Shown in pieces: positions 1 to 8,589 of a DNA stretch of 64,000 nucleotides; the stretch's first letter is position 1; every line of letters starts with the position of its first letter. Position numbers and translations under genes: made by a program. The stretch covers positions 2,819,501-2,883,500 of the forward strand of contig NZ_CP110644.1 of assembly GCF_026153515.1 (NCBI RefSeq). The letters are read 5' to 3'. Source of the stretch: Pseudomonas sp. KU26590. Its GTDB lineage: Bacteria; Pseudomonadota; Gammaproteobacteria; Pseudomonadales; Pseudomonadaceae. The notes below the pieces were generated by a model. The model had not been told where the DNA came from, did no database searches, and saw nothing but the letters and a program-made list of their open reading frames with translations.

Positions 1-515
1 GCGTCAGGCGCCACGCTGCAGATTGATGGTGTTCAAACCGACGTCTTCCCGGCTAAAGCCGGTCCCACAAAGGCACCGCGTATCCAGTGTAGGACCGGCT
101 TCAGCCGGGAAAGCGTCAGGCGCCACGCTGCAGATTGATGGTGTTCAAACCGGCGTCTTCCCGGCTAAAGCCGGTCCCACAAAGGCACCGCGTACCCCGG
201 TAGGACCGGCTTCAGCCGGGAAAGCGTCTGAAGCCACGCTGCAGATTGATGGTGTTCAAACCGGCGTCTTCCCGGCTAACGCCGGTCCCACAAAGGCACC
301 GCGTACCCCGGTAGGACCGGCTTCAGCCGGGAAAGCGTCTGAAGCCACGCTGCAGATTGATGGTGTTCAAACCGGCGTCTTCCCGGCTAACGCCGGTCCC
401 ACAAAGGCACCGCGTATCCAGTGTAGGACCGGCTTCAGCCGGGAAAGCGTCTGAAGCCACGCTGCAGATTGATGGTGTTCAAACCGACGTCTTCCCGGCT
501 AAAGCCGGTCCTACA
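1..515. repeat. REP-doublet tandem array, about 4.5 units of 111-112 bp
   Basis: Head-to-tail units start at about 1, 113, 224, 335 and 447, so the period is 111-112 bp. Each unit holds two inverted REP cores (GGACCGGCTTCAGCCGGGAA and the complement type CTTCCCGGCTAAAGCCGGTCC) separated by a spacer containing CAGATTGATGGTGTTC. Some units carry AACGCC instead of AAAGCC in the second core. The spacer is the reverse complement of the one in the array at 57.7-58.7 kb, so both are expansions of the same REP doublet in opposite orientation. Open frames across it are by-products of the repeat. It probably continues to the left of the window. Confidence 0.9.
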
Positions 516-545
516 TATTCAATGCGGTCTCCAGACGGGCAAGCT

Positions 546-1874
546 TCAATCCCCAAACGCCCCCAGCAGCAACACCACGTTCAGCACGATGATCAGCAGC
601 GCGATGCCCCAGGCCAGGGTCGTCAGCATGGGGCCGGTCACGAAATTACCCATCAGCTTGCGGTCCGACACGAAGCGCACCAGCGGCACGACGGCAAAGG
701 GCAACTGCATCGACAGGATGACCTGACTCAGCACCAGCAACTTGGCGGTGCCCTGGGCGCCATAAATACTGGTCACCACAATCACCGGAATGATCGCCAG
801 CCCCCTTGTCAGCAGGCGCCGGATCCAGCCTGGCAGGCGCAGGCGCAGAAAACCTTCCATGACGATCTGCCCGGCCAGCGTCGCCGTGACCGTGGAATTG
901 ATCCCCGACGCCAGCAGCGCCACGCCGAACAGCATCGACGCCATGCCCACGCCCAGCATCGGCGAAAGCAGATGGTAAGCCTGTTCGATTTCCACTACGT
1001 CGGTCTTGCCGGCCTTGTGAAACACCGTCGCCGCCGTGATCAGAATCGCCGCGTTGACAAACAGCGCCAGCGTCAGCGCGATGGTGCTGTCGGTCACCGC
1101 CCAGCGCAGGCCTATACGGCGGCCCTCGTCCGTACGCGGGTAGGCGCGGGTCTGCACGATGGACGAATGCAGATACAAGTTATGCGGCATCACCGTCGCG
1201 CCAATGATGCCGATCGCCAGGTACAGCGCCTCGGGATTGGTCACCACTTCGGCCTTGGGGATGAAGCCGGCAAACAGCTCGGCCAGATCAGGCTGGGCCA
1301 GCACCATCTGGATCGCGAAGCAGGCAAAGATGACCAGTAGCAAGGCAATGACAAATGCCTCAAGCGCCCGGAAGCCGCGGCCCATGAGCAGAAATATCAG
1401 AAAAACGTCGACGGCCGAGATCACCGCGCCCCAGATCAGCGGGATGCCGAACAGCAGGTTCAGCGCAATGGCCGTGCCGATCACCTCAGCCAGGTCGCAG
1501 GCGATAATCGCGATCTCGCAGGCAATCCACAGGGCGATGCACACCGGCCGGCTGCAACGTTCGCGGCAGGCCCGGGCCAGGTCCCATCCGGTGACGATGC
1601 CCAGCCGTGCCGACAGCGCTTGCAGCACGATGGCCATCAGGTTCGACAGTAGAATGACCGACAGCAGCAGGTAGCCGAATTTCGAACCGCCGGCGATGTC
1701 GGTGGCCCAGTTGCCCGGGTCCATGTAGCCCACGGCGACCATATAGCCGGGGCCGGTGAACGCTAGCAGCCGCTTGAACCAGTTGCCGGTCGTGGGCATG
1801 GCGACACTGGCGCTGGGCATGCCCCCGCCGAGTGTGTCGTCGCCTGGGCGGGCAGGGTGATCGATGGGCGGCAT
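546..1874 (-). CDS. mntH: NRAMP-family divalent metal (Mn2+) transporter
   Basis: Proton-coupled Mn(II)/Fe(II) importer of the inner membrane. The protein (442 aa from this start) has the NRAMP signatures: a DPGN motif in the first membrane helix ([11 protein letters not shown]) and [10 protein letters not shown] in helix 6, which line the metal site. About eleven hydrophobic segments follow. The chosen ATG gives [10 protein letters not shown] and has GGAA about 7 nt upstream; an in-frame ATG at 1928 would add 18 non-conserved residues. It stands alone on the minus strand, with the REP array just beyond its 3' end, so it is probably monocistronic. I saw no clear MntR or Fur box. Family call is firm; metal preference is inferred. 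Confidence 0.93.
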   Translation of the reverse strand: MPPIDHPARPGDDTLGGGMPSASVAMPTTGNWFKRLLAFTGPGYMVAVGYMDPGNWATDIAGGSKFGYLLLSVILLSNLMAIVLQALSARLGIVTGWDLARACRERCSRPVCIALWIACEIAIIACDLAEVIGTAIALNLLFGIPLIWGAVISAVDVFLIFLLMGRGFRALEAFVIALLLVIFACFAIQMVLAQPDLAELFAGFIPKAEVVTNPEALYLAIGIIGATVMPHNLYLHSSIVQTRAYPRTDEGRRIGLRWAVTDSTIALTLALFVNAAILITAATVFHKAGKTDVVEIEQAYHLLSPMLGVGMASMLFGVALLASGINSTVTATLAGQIVMEGFLRLRLPGWIRRLLTRGLAIIPVIVVTSIYGAQGTAKLLVLSQVILSMQLPFAVVPLVRFVSDRKLMGNFVTGPMLTTLAWGIALLIIVLNVVLLLGAFGD

Positions 1875-2006
1875 TGAGGATTCCGGCGTTGAATATTGAA
1901 TAATCAGACGTGTCGACGGGCACGGCATCCTGGCCCTGCTATGCGCTTTCAGCGCGCGTTTATCGCCTGCCAGCGTGCCTGCCGTGGCGCGTGCAAACGG
2001 AGCACC

Positions 2007-2672
2007 TCAGCTGGACAGCGACGTCGCTGCCAGTGAGTTTAGATAATCCCCGAAGCCTTCTTTGCACCGGTAGTCTTTTCGTGCGCTGGTGGTGACGCTG
2101 TTCGCGGAAATCCACGCGATGGACGCGCCGATGCGTTGCAGATCGGCCACCAGGTGCACGTCTTCATGGGCGGCCAGCGCCTTGAACCCGCCGGCACGCT
2201 GATAGGCATCGGCGCTGACGCCCAGGTTCGCGCCGTGGATGTGCCGATGGTCATCGACCGGTCGGTACAGCGAGTCGTAGCGTTGGCGCACGTGTTCAGG
2301 ATGACCGGACCAGTCATCGACTTCGACGATGCCGCATACCGCGTCCACCTTCAGACTGACCTGATGGGCCAGCCAGGCATAGGGCACGACGCTGTCGGCG
2401 TCTGTGAATGCCAGCCAGCGAGCCCCGCGTTCGAGCATCAGCCGTGCGCCTTCCGCGCGGGTCATGCCGACATTGCGGTACGCGCACATCTGAGTGGTGA
2501 CGCCGTGGGCTGCCGCGACCCGGGCCGAAGCATCGGCGCAGTCATCGAGCATGATCAGGATTTCCACGGGTTCGCCGTGGAGGTCTTCGTGGACAGACGA
2601 GGCGATCAGGGACTTGATGCAGTCGTCCAGGAAGTCTTCTTCGTTGTGGGCGGGGACAATAATTCCAATCAT
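2007..2672 (-). CDS. Family 2 glycosyltransferase
   Basis: Predicted GT-A fold glycosyltransferase of 221 aa. The N-terminus MIGIIVPAHNEE is the classic nucleotide-binding start of GT2 enzymes, and FTDADS near residue 108 supplies the DxD metal/nucleotide-sugar site. No membrane helix is evident, so it is likely cytosolic. The upstream extension to 2807 is Arg/Lys-rich and unlike the family, so the ATG at 2672 is preferred even though its Shine-Dalgarno is weak. Neighbours (mntH, a PfpI protein) give no pathway clue, and donor and acceptor are unknown. Confidence 0.85.
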   Translation of the reverse strand: MIGIIVPAHNEEDFLDDCIKSLIASSVHEDLHGEPVEILIMLDDCADASARVAAAHGVTTQMCAYRNVGMTRAEGARLMLERGARWLAFTDADSVVPYAWLAHQVSLKVDAVCGIVEVDDWSGHPEHVRQRYDSLYRPVDDHRHIHGANLGVSADAYQRAGGFKALAAHEDVHLVADLQRIGASIAWISANSVTTSARKDYRCKEGFGDYLNSLAATSLSS

Positions 2673-2813
2673 CGAAGTGTCTCGTCGCGGCACCTGCGCT
2701 GATCGCGGCGTCCTTCGATGTCGACCGAAGCGATGGAAATTTGGTTTCAAGTATTTTCGTTTACGAAGACCACCGCCTCGCTTGTCAGGCGTGGAGGCAT
2801 CTCCCAAACGCAG

Positions 2814-2837
2814 CGACGCCGCTGATCAGCGGCGTCG
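2814..2837 (-). terminator. Palindromic hairpin downstream of the PfpI gene
   Basis: A perfect 10-bp stem CGACGCCGCT/AGCGGCGTCG with a GATC loop lies 34 nt beyond the stop codon of the minus-strand PfpI gene. There is no U-tract, so factor-independent termination is uncertain; it could be a 3'-end stabiliser. Confidence 0.5.
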
Positions 2838-2870
2838 ATGGTTCTGGCGTTACGGCGTGCTGATGAAGCT

Positions 2871-3434
2871 TCAGCCCGCCAGCAGTGCTTTGGCGATCGC
2901 CTCGTTGAACGCAGGCAGATCGTCTGGCGTGCGGGAGGTGATCAGGGTCCAGCCGTTGGCCGGGCATTCCTTGACCTCGGCGTCGACCCAGTTAGCCGCT
3001 CCGGCATTGACCAGATCGGTGCGCACGCTTGGGTAGGAGGTCAGGGTTTTGCCTTTGATCACACCCGCATCAATCAGCAGCCATGGGCCATGGCAGATCG
3101 ACGCGATGGTCTTGCCGGCGTCGGCGAATGCTTTAACCAGCTTCTGGGCATCGCTGTCCTGGCGCAGTGTGTCGGCGTTGACTGTGCCGCCGGGAATGAC
3201 CAGTGCATCGAAATCAGCGGCAGACAGACCGGCCAGCTTGGTGTCTGAGGTCACCACGGCGTCTTTGTCGGTGTCGTTCAGGAACAGTTGCGCGGTGCCG
3301 CCTTCGATGGAGGCGTGGGTCAACGCAGCGCCCTGGCCCTTCAACGCTTCCAGCGGCTTGAGCAGTTCGTCGCGCTCGATGCCGGTGTTGGACGTGATGA
3401 TCAAAACCTTCTTGCCGTTCAATTGATTGCTCAT
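2871..3434 (-). CDS. PfpI/DJ-1 family protein (type 1 glutamine amidotransferase-like)
   Basis: A 187-aa cytosolic protein of the DJ-1/PfpI superfamily, whose bacterial members act as stress-related deglycases, proteases or chaperones. The nucleophile elbow is visible as SICHGPWLL (Cys followed by His), with IPGGTVNADTLR earlier forming the oxyanion region and an Asp/Glu-rich N-terminal half. The start MSNQLNGKK is chosen because AGAGGA lies about 11 nt upstream; the longer frame has no family similarity. It appears to be a single-gene unit ending at the palindrome at 2814-2837. Substrate is not deducible. Confidence 0.9.
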   Translation of the reverse strand: MSNQLNGKKVLIITSNTGIERDELLKPLEALKGQGAALTHASIEGGTAQLFLNDTDKDAVVTSDTKLAGLSAADFDALVIPGGTVNADTLRQDSDAQKLVKAFADAGKTIASICHGPWLLIDAGVIKGKTLTSYPSVRTDLVNAGAANWVDAEVKECPANGWTLITSRTPDDLPAFNEAIAKALLAG

Positions 3435-3651
3435 GCTTTCGCTTTCCTCTGAATTGAAACTGCTGAAGTTGAAACTGCGCCTGCCATCGGCAGGCGGTGT
3501 CACTTTCAGAGGAAGCCGTAAAAGCAAAAGTTCAGCCCGATTGCGTGGCCGGGCAGTGGGGCCGTGGCGCATGGCTCAAGCGCAGCCCGCGATTCCGGGC
3601 GCTGGGAGCAGTGCCGTGCGACGAAACCGCGCATCACGATTCACACGGTCG

Positions 3652-3999
3652 TCACAGGCACTCGCGGACCGCGGTCTCAAGGGCATTGCGGCCGAAAGCC
3701 GACGACAGCGGAGCGCGCTGGTACAGGAAAACCCGGGTATTGGGGTTGCCTTTGTAGACCTCGAGAATTTCATCGGAGGCGATCTTGCCGGAGATCAGTA
3801 ATTTGTAATGGCCCTTGCTCTCGGTCATGGTCGTGCCGGGCTTGATCTGCTGCCATTTGGGGTAAATGCACTTGGCGTAGTCTGACGGCGTCTTGGCGGT
3901 ATCGAAATTGAACGACGGGTTGTTGGGGGTTGAACTGCAACCCGCCAGCACCACGGACATGGCGCAGCCCAGTAACGAGTACGGAAATGAAAGGCGCAT
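3652..3999 (-). CDS. Small lipoprotein, paralogue of the one at 33026
   Basis: A 115-aa predicted lipoprotein: a short hydrophobic signal ends in a lipobox (VVLAGC, lipidated Cys about residue 21). The mature part holds KTPSDYAKC near its start and AVRECL at its end. That two-cysteine frame, with a ..LLISGKIASDEILEV.. core between, recurs in the 118-aa lipoprotein at 33026-33382. Start ATG has AGGA 7 nt upstream. No known domain is recognised. The two cysteines could form a disulfide in the periplasm. Confidence 0.75.
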   Translation of the reverse strand: MRLSFPYSLLGCAMSVVLAGCSSTPNNPSFNFDTAKTPSDYAKCIYPKWQQIKPGTTMTESKGHYKLLISGKIASDEILEVYKGNPNTRVFLYQRAPLSSAFGRNALETAVRECL

Positions 4000-4299
4000 C
4001 AATTCATCCTGAATAAGAAAACGGAAACAGTTCGACCGGGTCGATGGGCGCCTATGTTGACCAGCAACCGTGCAAATGAAAAGCGCACGTGCCCAAAATT
4101 TTTGCCTCTCGTCGATGACCCTTGCCCCCGGCTCTCAACGAGCCTCCGAGCGATTATTGCGGTGACTTATCTTGCTCGCTACTGACGCTCATAGCGCTCG
4201 GTTCAGTTGACATTGCTCGTTTAGCGAATAAAGTGAGCGGAAACGAGCAGTCACATTCACGTGACGTGGGCTCGTCATCGCCTGATCGACGGAGAGCAC
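4000..4299. other. Intergenic region between divergent genes
   Basis: 300 bp between the divergent lipoprotein and GH3-like genes must hold both promoters, but no clear -35/-10 pair was identified. An inverted repeat GCTCGTTT (4215-4222) / AAACGAGC (4241-4248) lies 50-85 bp before the GH3-like start and could be an operator or a hairpin. Confidence 0.4.
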
Positions 4300-5385
4300 A
4301 TGTCACACGATGAACTGCAACGAGCTGCGCGGTCAGTCCTGATGCCGGCGATCGCCGGTCTGGCGCTGGATGAACCCGTGCGCCGGCATCTGCAAGCCGG
4401 CGGCGTGTCGGTACTGCTGGGCGAGACCCGTGACGAGTACCTGGCGCGGCGCATGAGTTTCGAGCGGCGCCGCGAAGAAACCGACGCGCAATTTTCCGCG
4501 ATCGCCAGGGAGGCGGCGGTGTGTGCGGCAGCGCCAGTGCTGATTGCCGTCGATCAGGAGCTTGGCGGCATCCAGCGCCTGCACGGTCTGGTGCCCGGTA
4601 TGCCGGTTGCGGCCGAATTAACCCACATGAGCACCGAAGACATCGAAGCGCGCTGTTATGAAATGGCCAGCTCGGCCCGGGTCATGGGCGTCAACCTGTT
4701 CCTGGCGCCGATTGTTGACGTGGTCACCGGGGTCAATCCCTGGCTGCACCAGCGTAATCTCGGGCCCGATCCCGTCGAAGTGGCGCGCATTGCCTGCGCG
4801 TTCATTCGCGGTGTGCAACGCGCTGGCGTGATCGCCACGGCCAAGCACTTTCCCGGTCACCCCCGACTTGAGCAGGACCCGGCGGTGGAGCAGGCTACCG
4901 TCCCTGATGACGCTGCTGCGCTCCGCGACGGGCTGGACGTGTTCCGCCAGGTCATTGCGGCAGGCGTCGGCGCGATCATGCCGGGGCCGGCGGTGTTTCC
5001 GGCGCTGGATCCGCACCGGTCGGCCAGCACCTCGGCGGCGGTGATCGGCCTGCTGCGAGATACGTTGGGTTTTGAAGGGCTGATCGTGTCCGACGACCTC
5101 GACGCCGTCTCCATCCTGCGCGGCAACAGCATCGCCGACACCGCCGTCGCCGCCTTGAATGCCGGCGCTCATCTGCTGCTGGTGTCGGCCGAAGCGGGGC
5201 TGGACGACATCGCGCGCGCGATCGTCGATGCAGTAATCAATGGGGGACTGGATGCGCAACGCCTGCTGGCGGCGGCGCACAAAGTCCGCGCTCAAGCCCA
5301 CGCATGCCGAGCCCAAGTGGATTCAGGCCTGTACGTCTCATACCCGGTCTCAGCCGGGCACCTCACCCGACGGGTCATGATCTGA
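4300..5385 (+). CDS. GH3 (NagZ-like) hydrolase with altered catalytic loop
   Basis: A 361-aa single-domain glycoside hydrolase family 3 protein, the size of NagZ beta-N-acetylglucosaminidases. The substrate-binding KHFPGH motif is present at about residues 185-190 and the nucleophile Asp is present in IVSDDLDAVS. However, where NagZ has the loop D-S-H carrying the His general acid, this protein reads RLEQDPAVE, with no His. The start ATG has GGAGAG close upstream. No signal peptide is seen, so it is cytosolic. It may have a different specificity or mechanism, or no hydrolase activity. It is unlikely to be the housekeeping NagZ. Confidence 0.8.
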   Translation: MSHDELQRAARSVLMPAIAGLALDEPVRRHLQAGGVSVLLGETRDEYLARRMSFERRREETDAQFSAIAREAAVCAAAPVLIAVDQELGGIQRLHGLVPGMPVAAELTHMSTEDIEARCYEMASSARVMGVNLFLAPIVDVVTGVNPWLHQRNLGPDPVEVARIACAFIRGVQRAGVIATAKHFPGHPRLEQDPAVEQATVPDDAAALRDGLDVFRQVIAAGVGAIMPGPAVFPALDPHRSASTSAAVIGLLRDTLGFEGLIVSDDLDAVSILRGNSIADTAVAALNAGAHLLLVSAEAGLDDIARAIVDAVINGGLDAQRLLAAAHKVRAQAHACRAQVDSGLYVSYPVSAGHLTRRVMI

Positions 5386-5505
5386 ACACCCGCTGCTCGC
5401 TGCGAACCGCTTGCAGCTTGCAGCGTATCGCTTGCCGCTCACCCCATTTGTACTCCTGGCCCGCGCGTTCTACTCTCGGCCGTACACCTTTAACTCGAGC
5501 AAGCC

Positions 5506-6009
5506 ATGAGCATTGATCCCAGCGAACTGGCCGCGCGCCTGATTCGCAACTTCAACGAGGTGCCGCTGCAGCACGAGCGGCGTGACCCGTTGTACGAGAG
5601 CCATGCCGCGCGCCTGGGCACTGACACCGCCGCGCAGAAGCTGGGGGCGTCGGTGGACATCGTCGCGCCGGGCAAGCGTTCGTGCCCCTATCATTTTCAC
5701 TACGCCCAGGAAGAGATGTTCGTCATCCTCGACGGGCAGGGCACGCTGCGCGTAGCAGGGGAAATGCTGCCGATCCGCAGCGGCGATGTCATCTTCATTC
5801 CGCCGGGGCCGGAGTATCCCCACCAGTTGATCAACACCTCGGATGCACCGCTGAAGTATTTGTCCATCAGTACCCGCGAGACGCCTGAAGTGTGCGAATA
5901 CCCGGACTCCGGCAAGTACCAGGCGATGGTCACCATTAATGGGGCACGGGCGTTTGCTGCCGTCCAACGCCCCGACGCGACGCTGGATTACTGGGAGGGT
6001 GAGCCTTGA
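5506..6009 (+). CDS. Cupin-domain protein
   Basis: A 167-aa single cupin-2 barrel. Metal-ligand residues of cupin motif 1 are visible (CPYHFHYAQEEMF: two His and a Glu), followed by PIRSGDVIFIPPG and the motif-2 His in YPHQLIN. Such proteins bind a metal and may be sugar-phosphate isomerases, dioxygenases or sensors; nothing here selects among these. It lies 120 bp after the GH3-like gene on the same strand and may be cotranscribed with it. Confidence 0.85.
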   Translation: MSIDPSELAARLIRNFNEVPLQHERRDPLYESHAARLGTDTAAQKLGASVDIVAPGKRSCPYHFHYAQEEMFVILDGQGTLRVAGEMLPIRSGDVIFIPPGPEYPHQLINTSDAPLKYLSISTRETPEVCEYPDSGKYQAMVTINGARAFAAVQRPDATLDYWEGEP

Positions 6010-6155
6010 TGAACGAGTCGGGCACGGTCTGATCGCGCATTCGGTTATAACCATATAGCGTCTCGATCTAGCCGCCATATAAGAAAAGCAGCGGTGCCTA
6101 GAGCAAAAATCGCTATCCTGCCCGCCGGCTTTTGAATGTTCAGTCAGGCAGAGCA

Positions 6156-6941
6156 ATGGATTTTGGCAACGCAGGTTTCGTCGTAGCAGGACTGGTGGTG
6201 GGTTTTATCGTCGGCATGACGGGGGTGGGCGGCGGGTCGCTGATGACCCCGATCCTGCTGTGGTTCGGGATCAACCCCGCCACAGCGGTGGGCACCGACC
6301 TGCTGTACGCCGCGATCACCAAAAGCGGCGGCGTGCTGGTTCACAGAAAAAACGACAACATCGACTGGGGTATCACTGGCTGGCTCACCTTGGGCAGCGT
6401 GCCTGCCGCCGGGCTGACGCTGTGGTTTCTGAGCAGCCTGCACACGGCGCCTGACGCGATGAACTCGGTGATCAAACAGGCGCTGGGGGTGGTGCTGCTG
6501 CTGACCGCGCTGGCGATCTTTTTCAAGAAGCGCCTGCTGGCGTTTGCGCAACGCCACGCCGGTGATCGCTACCGCCTCAGCACACGAAACCTGAACGGGC
6601 TAACGGTGCTGACCGGCGTCATTCTCGGCACCATGGTCGCGCTGACCTCTATCGGCGCCGGCGCGCTCGGCACGGTGGCGTTGTTCCTGCTTTATCCTTT
6701 CCTCGAAACCCGCCGCCTGGTCGGCACCGAAATCGCCCACGCCGTGCCCCTGACCCTCATCGCCGGCATCGGCCACGCCAGCATGGGCAACATGAACTGG
6801 TCGATGTTGGGCTACCTGCTGATGGGCTCGCTGCCGGGCATCTACATCGGCAGCCACCTCACTGGCCGCATCCCCGACGCCATCCTGCGTCCGTGCCTGG
6901 CGCTGATGCTACTGGCGATCGGATACAAGCTGGCATTTTGA
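6156..6941 (+). CDS. TauE/SafE family membrane permease
   Basis: A 261-aa integral membrane protein of the TauE/SafE (DUF81) family, whose members export or import sulfite, sulfoacetate or other small organosulfur anions. The N-terminal repeat shows GFIVGMTGVGGGSLMTPIL and the second repeat begins GVILGTMVALTSIGAGALGTVAL, the paired glycine-rich signatures of the family, with seven to eight hydrophobic segments. The ATG at 6156 has AGGCAGAG upstream and is preferred over a TTG at 6132. Substrate unknown; neighbours are not sulfur genes. Confidence 0.9.
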   Translation: MDFGNAGFVVAGLVVGFIVGMTGVGGGSLMTPILLWFGINPATAVGTDLLYAAITKSGGVLVHRKNDNIDWGITGWLTLGSVPAAGLTLWFLSSLHTAPDAMNSVIKQALGVVLLLTALAIFFKKRLLAFAQRHAGDRYRLSTRNLNGLTVLTGVILGTMVALTSIGAGALGTVALFLLYPFLETRRLVGTEIAHAVPLTLIAGIGHASMGNMNWSMLGYLLMGSLPGIYIGSHLTGRIPDAILRPCLALMLLAIGYKLAF

Positions 6942-6967
6942 AGGGGATTTCGTGGACACGATTCGAG

Positions 6968-7068
6968 GCTTTGCACGACCGGCTTTAGCCGGGAAAACGT
7001 CAGTAGTCACGCCGTAAAATCCAGGCTGCTCACACTGGCCTGTTCCCTGCTGAAGCCGGTCCTACATC
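6968..7068. repeat. REP doublet (REPIN)
   Basis: Two inverted REP cores (ACGACCGGCTTTAGCCGGGAAA and CCTGCTGAAGCCGGTCCTAC) with a degenerate spacer lie between convergent genes, where they may act as a bidirectional mRNA 3' end. Confidence 0.75.
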
Positions 7069-7072
7069 CCAA

Positions 7073-7378
7073 TCAATTACCCGAGCGAAACGGAATCGGC
7101 TGGCGTGGCGCTTCGGGTGTGGTGTGGGGCTGCCCGACCATTTCGTCGTACACCACCGGGTGGACGATGAACAGCTTCACTTCCTGGAGTGACGACAGGC
7201 ATTTGCGCGCTTCGTCGACCGAGGCCACGTGCAGGACTTTGCCGTCCGGGCTGCTGACGGCATTGGACTTGCCGTCCAGGAGCGCATGTATGGCGTACGA
7301 GCCACCTTCGATCGACACCAGGTTGACCTCGGTGACTTCCCCGGCCTTGACGTGTTTGCTGAGCTTGTCCAGATCCAT
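7073..7378 (-). CDS. Small conserved Pseudomonas protein (possibly DUF6482)
   Basis: A 101-aa soluble protein beginning MDLDKLSKHVKAGEV, preceded by AAGGTG. It has no membrane segment or cysteine. The alternating hydrophobic pattern (VNLVSIEGGSYAIHAL, KLFIVHPVVYDEM) suggests a small alpha/beta fold. I believe it matches a Pseudomonas-restricted family of unknown function, possibly DUF6482, but cannot confirm this. The preceding 220 bp upstream hold the terminator of the next gene and presumably its own promoter. Confidence 0.75.
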   Translation of the reverse strand: MDLDKLSKHVKAGEVTEVNLVSIEGGSYAIHALLDGKSNAVSSPDGKVLHVASVDEARKCLSSLQEVKLFIVHPVVYDEMVGQPHTTPEAPRQPIPFRSGN

Positions 7379-7556
7379 TACGGCACCTTAATTACGCACG
7401 CGGGCGTTGTCTGTTCCATGGATTGATGCGCAACCGTCGACGCGGCTCGCTTGCATTGGAAGGGGATGGCGGTGCCAAGTTCAAGGCAAATCGGGGGAGG
7501 CGGACGGGGGGCGTTGTCGCGGGGCTTGCAGCGGGATCAGCGCCGCAAGAAACCAC

Positions 7557-7589
7557 CGTTGCCTGCCCATCGAAAACAGGCAGGCAACG
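7557..7589 (-). terminator. Hairpin downstream of the 109-aa gene
   Basis: An 11-bp perfect stem (CGTTGCCTGCC 7557-7567 with GGCAGGCAACG 7579-7589) starts 10 nt after the stop codon at 7599. No long U-tract follows on the minus strand. Confidence 0.6.
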
Positions 7590-7598
7590 GCGCTTCAA

Positions 7599-7928
7599 TC
7601 AGCAAAGCTTGTCGATGACGCGCAGGCCCGGCGCTTGTTGAACGGCACCCCATTCACTGCTCAGGGTTTCCAGCACCTGGCCGAGGAACTGCTTGTCCGC
7701 TGCGGCCTTCTTGCCGACGTAGCCGTGGCCCTTGCGGTACATCTTCAGCCGGGCACGCATGTGCGGGTGCTGGCTCTCGAATTGTTCTTCCTCGGTGCAG
7801 GCACCCAGGCCGTCCATGTGCACGTTACCTTCCTCGCACACCCAGAGGATGTGGCTATCCAGGGAATCCTTGCGTGCGGCGAACAGTCGAGCCAATTGAT
7901 CAATGGTAGGTTGGTTGTTCAGGTTCAT
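7599..7928 (-). CDS. Conserved hypothetical protein, 109 aa
   Basis: Starts MNLNNQPTIDQLARLF with a strong AAGGGG ribosome site 8 nt upstream and ends ...RVIDKLC. The sequence is soluble and largely helical, with a Cys-Glu-Glu pair in the middle (VCEEGNVHMDG) and an acidic TEEEQFES stretch. I do not recognise a domain. It has its own hairpin terminator and a long upstream region, so it is probably monocistronic. Confidence 0.75.
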   Translation of the reverse strand: MNLNNQPTIDQLARLFAARKDSLDSHILWVCEEGNVHMDGLGACTEEEQFESQHPHMRARLKMYRKGHGYVGKKAAADKQFLGQVLETLSSEWGAVQQAPGLRVIDKLC

Positions 7929-8499
7929 GGTTGTTACCCCTTTTTGACCACTGGTTAATCTATCGAGTGAGTTCAAACGCAATGGCGAATCGTCCGTCGA
8001 TTCGCAGTCCTTCCAGTCGCTGACAAGCATGGTCCGTCGGTGCACAGAGCCGGTGCCGGGCCGCAAGTGTGTGAATACTGATGAGAGCAGAGGGAAGATC
8101 GGACCTGGGAGAGCAGGGGCGGACGCCTGAGGACACGGGCGACTGAGTGGTCGACCACAAGTGTCATGAGGACGTTTCGCCAGCACTCGGCCTGGTGGGT
8201 CGATCTTGCAGGTTCCGCTTCATCAATCTGCCTTGTGGGCAGCACACATCCAGAGGTGGTTCGACGGCTGTGTCGAACGGGCCCGGAATACTTTTGCCAG
8301 CTCTCCCGATCGGGGAGACGCCTGCACTATGCAGTCGGCAAAAGGCCTCGTCAACGGTTTTGTAGTGATTATTTTCAAGCACTACATAATTTGTAGTTTT
8401 AGAACACGAAGGTCGATTCGTGACTACAAAGTCAATGAAAGCGGGAGGGTTGGCGCAGGAGTGGGGCGCAGGTCGGGAAAGGGAGGGCGTAAAACGAAA
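7929..8499. other. Long intergenic region with an AT-rich island
   Basis: About 570 bp without a convincing gene. An AT-rich island at about 8355-8440, unusual for this genome, contains GTAGTG (8363-8368) and CACTAC (8381-8386) as an inverted repeat plus further TGTAG copies. It could be a promoter/operator for the minus-strand 109-aa gene. Open frames here lack ribosome sites. Confidence 0.4.
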
Positions 8500-8560
8500 C
8501 TTGCCCGCGACCGAATCAGTCAGCCGTTGTTCCTGGCTGACCGACCCTGTCGCGGGCAAG
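8500..8560 (-). terminator. REP-like double-stem terminator after glgX
   Basis: Outer stem CTTGCCCGCGAC (8500-8511) / GTCGCGGGCAAG (8549-8560), 12 bp perfect, encloses an inner stem TCAGCC/GGCTGA. It lies 30 nt beyond the glgX stop codon. The outer stem is the core of the second REP class found at 22.9, 47.3 and 53.2 kb. Confidence 0.7.
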
Positions 8561-8589
8561 CGTGTCGCTATGAATCCAGACGCGAAGAC

